Positions 57,701-64,000 of a DNA stretch of 64,000 nt are shown one piece after another (within the stretch, counting starts at the first letter, position 1; each line of letters starts with the position of its first letter). A model generated the notes under the pieces. It was given only the letters and a program-made list of their open reading frames with translations, had not been told where the DNA came from and ran no database searches. The position numbers and the translations under genes are program-made. The stretch covers positions 122,568 to 186,567 of the forward strand of contig NC_066836.1 of the NCBI RefSeq assembly GCF_001640805.2, read 5' to 3'. Source of the stretch: Lates calcarifer (taxonomy: Eukaryota > Chordata > Actinopteri > Centropomidae).

Positions 57701-60700
57701 CCAGCGTTTTGAGGCTTATTCAGCTCAGAATGGCTTAATACTGCACTATCTGACCAGCACAAGACAAACTAAGAACTCAGCCACACGGACATGAAAGTTT
57801 CCTAATTTCTATTATAATAAACAAACATTATGGTTGAAACCAATAATTTCCTGTCGGGAGAGCCTTTCCCTCTTTTGTGCACTGTATGCAATCTGAATGT
57901 GTGAATAATCGCTTTTCCCAGCGTTTTGAGGCTTATTCAGCTCAGAATGGCTTAATACTGCACTATCTGACCAGCACAAGACAAACTAAGAACTCAGCCA
58001 CACGGACATGAAAGTTTCCTAATTTCTATTATAATAAACAAACATTATGGTTGAAACCAATAATTTCCTGTCGGGAGAGCCTTTCCCTCTTTTGTGCACT
58101 GTATGCAATCTGAATGTGTGAATAATCGCTTTTCCCAGCGTTTTGAGGCTTATTCAGCTCAGAATGGCTTAATACTGCACTATCTGACCAGCACAAGACA
58201 AACTAAGAACTCAGCCACACGGACATGAAAGTTGTTTACTTTACAATATTAGTAAACAAGCATTATGGTTGAAACCATAATTTCCTGTCGGGAGAGCCTT
58301 TCCCTCTTTTGTGCACTGTATGCAATCTGAATGTGTGAATAATCGCTTTTCCCAGCGTTTTGAGGCTTATTCAGCTCAGAATGGCTTAATACTGCACTAT
58401 CTGACCAGCACAAGACAAACTAAGAACTCAGCCACACGGACATGAAAGTTTCCTAATTTCTATTATAATAAACAAACATTATGGTTGAAACCAATAATTT
58501 CCTGTCGGGAGAGCCTTTCCCTCTTTTGTGCACTGTATGCAATCTGAATGTGTGAATAATCGCTTTTCCCAGCGTTTTGAGGCTTATTCAGCTCAGAATG
58601 GCTTAATACTGCACTATCTGACCAGCACAAGACAAACTAAGAACTCAGCCACACGGACATGAAAGTTTCCTAATTTCTATTATAATAAACAAACATTATG
58701 GTTGAAACCAATAATTTCCTGTCGGGAGAGCCTTTCCCTCTTTTGTGCACTGTATGCAATCTGAATGTGTGAATAATCGCTTTTCCCAGCGTTTTGAGGC
58801 TTATTCAGCTCAGAATGGCTTAATACTGCACTATCTGACCAGCACAAGACAAACTAAGAACTCAGCCACACGGACATGAAAGTTGTTTACTTTACAATAT
58901 TAGTAAACAAGCATTATGGTTGAAACCAATAATTTCCTGTCGGGAGAGCCTTTCCCTCTTTTGTGCACTGTATGCAATCTGAATGTGTGAATAATCGCTT
59001 TTCCCAGCGTTTTGAGGCTTATTCAGCTCAGAATGGCTTAATACTGCACTATCTGACCAGCACAAGACAAACTAAGAACTCAGCCACACGGACATGAAAG
59101 TTTCCTAATTTCTATTATAATAAACAAACATTATGGTTGAAACCAATAATTTCCTGTCGGGAGAGCCTTTCCCTCTTTTGTGCACTGTATGCAATCTGAA
59201 TGTGTGAATAATCGCTTTTCCCAGCGTTTTGAGGCTTATTCAGCTCAGAATGGCTTAATACTGCACTATCTGACCAGCACAAGACAAACTAAGAACTCAG
59301 CCACACGGACATGAAAGTTTCCTAATTTCTATTATAATAAACAAACATTATGGTTGAAACCAATAATTTCCTGTCGGGAGAGCCTTTCCCTCTTTTGTGC
59401 ACTGTATGCAATCTGAATGTGTGAATAATCGCTTTTCCCAGCGTTTTGAGGCTTATTCAGCTCAGAATGGCTTAATACTGCACTATCTGACCAGCACAAG
59501 ACAAACTAAGAACTCAGCCACACGGACATGAAAGTTGTTTACTTTACAATATTAGTAAACAAACATTATGGTTGAAACCAATAATTTCCTGTCGGGAGAG
59601 CCTTTCCCTCTTTTGTGCACTGTATGCAATCTGAATGTGTGAATAATCGCTTTTCCCAGCGTTTTGAGGCTTATTCAGCTCAGAATGGCTTAATACTGCA
59701 CTATCTGACCAGCACAAGACAAACTAAGAACTCAGCCACACGGACATGAAAGTTGTTTACTTTACAATATTAGTAAACAAGCATTATGGTTGAAACCATA
59801 ATTTCCTGTCGGGAGAGCCTTTCCCTCTTTTGTGCACTGTATGCAATCTGAATGTGTGAATAATCGCTTTTCCCAGCGTTTTGAGGCTTATTCAGCTCAG
59901 AATGGCTTAATACTGCACTATCTGACCAGCACAAGACAAACTAAGAACTCAGCCACACGGACATGAAAGTTTCCTAATTTCTATTATAATAAACAAACAT
60001 TATGGTTGAAACCAATAATTTCCTGTCGGGAGAGCCTTTCCCTCTTTTGTGCACTGTATGCAATCTGAATGTGTGAATAATCGCTTTTCCCAGCGTTTTG
60101 AGGCTTATTCAGCTCAGAATGGCTTAATACTGCACTATCTGACCAGCACAAGACAAACTAAGAACTCAGCCACACGGACATGAAAGTTTCCTAATTTCTA
60201 TTATAATAAACAAACATTATGGTTGAAACCAATAATTTCCTGTCGGGAGAGCCTTTCCCTCTTTTGTGCACTGTATGCAATCTGAATGTGTGAATAATCG
60301 CTTTTCCCAGCGTTTTGAGGCTTATTCAGCTCAGAATGGCTTAATACTGCACTATCTGACCAGCACAAGACAAACTAAGAACTCAGCCACACGGACATGA
60401 AAGTTGTTTACTTTACAATATTAGTAAACAAGCATTATGGTTGAAACCATAATTTCCTGTCGGGAGAGCCTTTCCCTCTTTTGTGCACTGTATGCAATCT
60501 GAATGTGTGAATAATCGCTTTTCCCAGCGTTTTGAGGCTTATTCAGCTCAGAATGGCTTAATACTGCACTATCTGACCAGCACAAGACAAACTAAGAACT
60601 CAGCCACACGGACATGAAAGTTTCCTAATTTACTATTATAATAAACAAACATTATGGTTGAAACCAATAATTTCCTGTCGGGAGAGCCTTTCCCTCTTTT

Positions 60701-63700
60701 GTGCACTGTATGCAATCTGAATGTGTGAATAATCGCTTTTCCCAGCGTTTTGAGGCTTATTCAGCTCAGAATGGCTTAATACTGCACTATCTGACCAGCA
60801 CAAGACAAACTAAGAACTCAGCCACACGGACATGAAAGTTGTTTACTTTACAATATTAGTAAACAAACATTATGGTTGAAACCAATAATTTCCTGTCGGG
60901 AGAGCCTTTCCCTCTTTTGTGCACTGTATGCAATCTGAATGTGTGAATAATCGCTTTTCCCAGCGTTTTGAGGCTTATTCAGCTCAGAATGGCTTAATAC
61001 TGCACTATCTGACCAGCACAAGACAAACTAAGAACTCAGCCACACGGACATGAAAGTTTCCTAATTTACTATTATAATAAACAAACATTATGGTTGAAAC
61101 CAATAATTTCCTGTCGGGAGAGCCTTTCCCTCTTTTGTGCACTGTATGCAATCTGAATGTGTGAATAATCGCTTTTCCCAGCGTTTTGAGGCTTATTCAG
61201 CTCAGAATGGCTTAATACTGCACTATCTGACCAGCACAAGACAAACTAAGAACTCAGCCACACGGACATGAAAGTTTCCTAATTTCTATTATAATAAACA
61301 AACATTATGGTTGAAACCAATAATTTCCTGTCGGGAGAGCCTTTCCCTCTTTTGTGCACTGTATGCAATCTGAATGTGTGAATAATCGCTTTTCCCAGCG
61401 TTTTGAGGCTTATTCAGCTCAGAATGGCTTAATACTGCACTATCTGACCAGCACAAGACAAACTAAGAACTCAGCCACACGGACATGAAAGTTGTTTACT
61501 TTACATATATAGTAAACAAGCATTATGGTTGAAACCATAATTTCCTGTCGGGAGAGCCTTTCCCTCTTTTGTGCACTGTATGCAATCTGAATGTGTGAAT
61601 AATCGCTTTTCCCAGCGTTTTGAGGCTTATTCAGCTCAGAATGGCTTAATACTGCACTATCTGACCAGCACAAGACAAACTAAGAACTCAGCCACACGGA
61701 CATGAAAGTTTCCTAATTTCTATTATAATAAACAAACATTATGGTTGAAACCAATAATTTCCTGTCGGGAGAGCCTTTCCCTCTTTTGTGCACTGTATGC
61801 AATCTGAATGTGTGAATAATCGCTTTTCCCAGCGTTTTGAGGCTTATTCAGCTCAGAATGGCTTAATACTGCACTATCTGACCAGCACAAGACAAACTAA
61901 GAACTCAGCCACACGGACATGAAAGTTGTTTACTTATTATAAACAAGCATTATGGTTGAAACCAATAATTTCCTGTCGGGAGAGCCTTTCCCTCTTTTGT
62001 GCACTGTATGCAATCTGAATGTGTGAATAATCGCTTTTCCCAGCGTTTTGAGGCTTATTCAGCTCAGAATGGCTTAATACTGCACTATCTGACCAGCACA
62101 AGACAAACTAAGAACTCAGCCACACGGACATGAAAGTTTCCTAATTTCTATTATAATAAACAAACATTATGGTTGAAACCAATAATTTCCTGTCGGGAGA
62201 GCCTTTCCCTCTTTTGTGCACTGTATGCAATCTGAATGTGTGAATAATCGCTTTTCCCAGCGTTTTGAGGCTTATTCAGCTCAGAATGGCTTAATACTGC
62301 ACTATCTGACCAGCACAAGACAAACTAAGAACTCAGCCACACGGACATGAAAGTTGTTTACTTTACAATATAGTAAACAACATTATGGTTGAAACCAATA
62401 ATTTCCTGTCGGGAGAGCCTTTCCCTCTTTTGTGCACTGTATGCAATCTGAATGTGTGAATAATCGCTTTTCCCAGCGTTTTGAGGCTTATTCAGCTCAG
62501 AATGGCTTAATACTGCACTATCTGACCAGCACAAGACAAACTAAGAACTCAGCCACACGGACATGAAAGTTTCCTAATTTCTATTATAATAAACAAACAT
62601 TATGGTTGAAACCAATAATTTCCTGTCGGGAGAGCCTTTCCCTCTTTTGTGCACTGTATGCAATCTGAATGTGTGAATAATCGCTTTTCCCAGCGTTTTG
62701 AGGCTTATTCAGCTCAGAATGGCTTAATACTGCACTATCTGACCAGCACAAGACAAACTAAGAACTCAGCCACACGGACATGAAAGTTTCCTAATTTCTA
62801 TTATAATAAACAAACATTATGGTTGAAACCAATAATTTCCTGTCGGGGAGAGCCTTTCCCTCTTTTGTGCACTGTATGCAATCTGAATGTGTGAATAATC
62901 GCTTTTCCCAGCGTTTTGAGGCTTATTCAGCTCAGAATGGCTTAATACTGCACTATCTGACCAGCACAAGACAAACTAAGAACTCAGCCACACGGACATG
63001 AAAGTTTCCTAATTTACTATTATAATAAACAAGCATTATGGTTGAAACCAATAATTTCCTGTCGGGAGAGCCTTTCCCTCTTTTGTGCACTGTATGCAAT
63101 CTGAATGTGTGAATAATCGCTTTTCCCAGCGTTTTGAGGCTTATTCAGCTCAGAATGGCTTAATACTGCACTATCTGACCAGCACAAGACAAACTAAGAA
63201 CTCAGCCACACGGACATGAAAGTTTCCTAATTTCTATTATAATAAACAAACATTATGGTTGAAACCAATAATTTCCTGTCGGGAGAGCCTTTCCCTCTTT
63301 TGTGCACTGTATGCAATCTGAATGTGTGAATAATCGCTTTTCCCAGCGTTTTGAGGCTTATTCAGCTCAGAATGGCTTAATACTGCACTATCTGACCAGC
63401 ACAAGACAAACTAAGAACTCAGCCACACGGACATGAAAGTTGTTACTTTACAATATTAGTAAACAAACATTATGGTTGAAACCATAATTTCCTGTCGGGA
63501 GAGCTTTCCCTCTTTTGTGCACTGTATGCAATCTGAATGTGTGAATAATCGCTTTTCCCAGCGTTTTGAGGCTTATTCAGCTCAGAATGGCTTAATACTG
63601 CACTATCTGACCAGCACAAGACAAAACTAAGAACTCAGCCACACGGACATGAAAGTTTCCTAATTTCTATTATAATAAACAAACATTATGGTTGAAACCA

Positions 63701-64000
63701 ATAATTTCCTGTCGGAGAGCCTTTCCCTCTTTTGTGCACTGTATGCAATCTGAATGTGTGAATAATCGCTTTCCCAGCGTTTTGAGGCTTATTCAGCTCA
63801 GAATGGCTTAATACTGCACTATCTGACCAGCACAAGACAAACTAAGAACTCAGCCACACGGACATGAAAGTTGTTTTTTCTATTATAACAAGCATTATGG
63901 TTGAAACCATAATTTCCTGTCGGGAGAGCCTTCCCTCTTTTGTGCACTGTATGCAATCTGAATGTGTGAATAATCGCTTTCCAGCGTTTTGAGGCTTATT
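39778..64000 (+). repeat. Satellite array, ~217-bp monomer, about 111 head-to-tail copies
   Basis: A monomer runs: CATTATGGTTGAAACC, (A)ATAATTTCCTGTCGGGAG, AGCCTTTCCCTCTTTTGTGC, ACTGTATGCAATCTGAATGT, GTGAATAATCGCTTTTCCCA, GCGTTTTGAGGCTTATTCAG, CTCAGAATGGCTTAATACTG, CACTATCTGACCAGCACAAG, ACAAACTAAGAACTCAGCCA, CACGGACATGAAAGTT, then a variable linker. Successive starts (40201, 40418, 40634, 40852, 41070, 41288, 41505...) give 216-219 bp spacing. The first unit (39778-39983, ~206 bp) is the diverged subtype. Two linkers alternate irregularly: A (GTTTACTTTACAATATTAGT AAACAAG) and B (TCCTAATTTCTATTATAATA AACAAA), with hybrids. No gene lies inside; apparent frames of 60-78 aa recur only because the repeat does. 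The array runs past the window end. Confidence 0.98.

Noticed and set aside
41509..63001. Recurrent 60-78 aa open frames in the satellite array (both strands)
   Set aside because: They reappear only because the monomer repeats; length is limited by linker variants, and no start context or domain is present. Not genes.
39778..64000. CRISPR array
   Set aside because: Repeats are adjacent ~217-bp monomers with no unique spacers, in animal DNA.
39778..64000. CENP-B box in the monomer
   Set aside because: TTTCCTGTCGGGAG resembles part of it, but the spacing between the TTC and CGGG parts is several bases too short for the NTTCGNNNNANNCGGGN pattern.

Overview
The window looks like repeat-rich, non-genic DNA of a ray-finned (teleost) fish. 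That reading rests on the element mix: an L2/CR1-type LINE, two other jockey-superfamily LINE families, a Tx1-clade L1, Penelope-like elements (PLEs) with a GIY-YIG domain, a Helentron-type Helitron, a Tc1-like deletion derivative, tRNA-headed SINE-like modules and solo LTRs. I found no intact host gene. Every protein-coding stretch I could identify is a decayed piece of a mobile element, apart from one small OB-fold-like pseudogene of uncertain origin.

Layout. 0-1.2 kb: reverse-strand L2/CR1 reverse transcriptase (RT). 1.2-3.7 kb: reverse-strand PLE copy 1. 3.7-11.8 kb: forward-strand PLE copy 2, head-to-head with copy 1. Copy 2 is interrupted by a telomere-like minisatellite holding a solo LTR, by about 1.7 kb of unidentified DNA, and by a Tc1-like derivative. 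11.8-12.3 kb: two diverged satellite monomers. 12.4-16.5 kb: two LINE copies and a scrap of mariner transposase. 16.5-20 kb: unidentified DNA with SINE-like repeats, then two more diverged satellite monomers at 19.7 kb. 20.3-22 kb: a modular repeat with several tRNA-like segments. 22.5-23.6 kb: OB-fold-like pseudogene remnants. 26.6-31.1 kb: a decayed Helentron with Rep (HUH/two-tyrosine), PIF1-like helicase and a remnant of a LINE-type apurinic endonuclease. 31.3-32.2 kb: a cluster of perfect hairpins. 34.1-39.8 kb: a Tx1-type LINE in two pieces pointing toward each other, with satellite DNA at all three boundaries. 39.8-64.0 kb: one continuous tandem array of a ~217-bp satellite, about 111 copies, running off the end of the window.

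The most interesting story is the satellite family. The large array and the isolated one- or two-monomer patches at 11.8, 19.7, 34.1 and 35.3 kb belong to the same family at different divergence. The array contains two linker types with an irregular higher-order pattern (often a ~650-bp trimer), a variant restricted to its proximal quarter, and a near-palindrome in each monomer. The proximal edge of the array is fused to the broken LINE. Two separate satellite-LINE junctions share the same short sequence, and the LINE break carries a 7-bp direct duplication (TCAACTG), pointing to a satellite-bearing insertion followed by an inversion.
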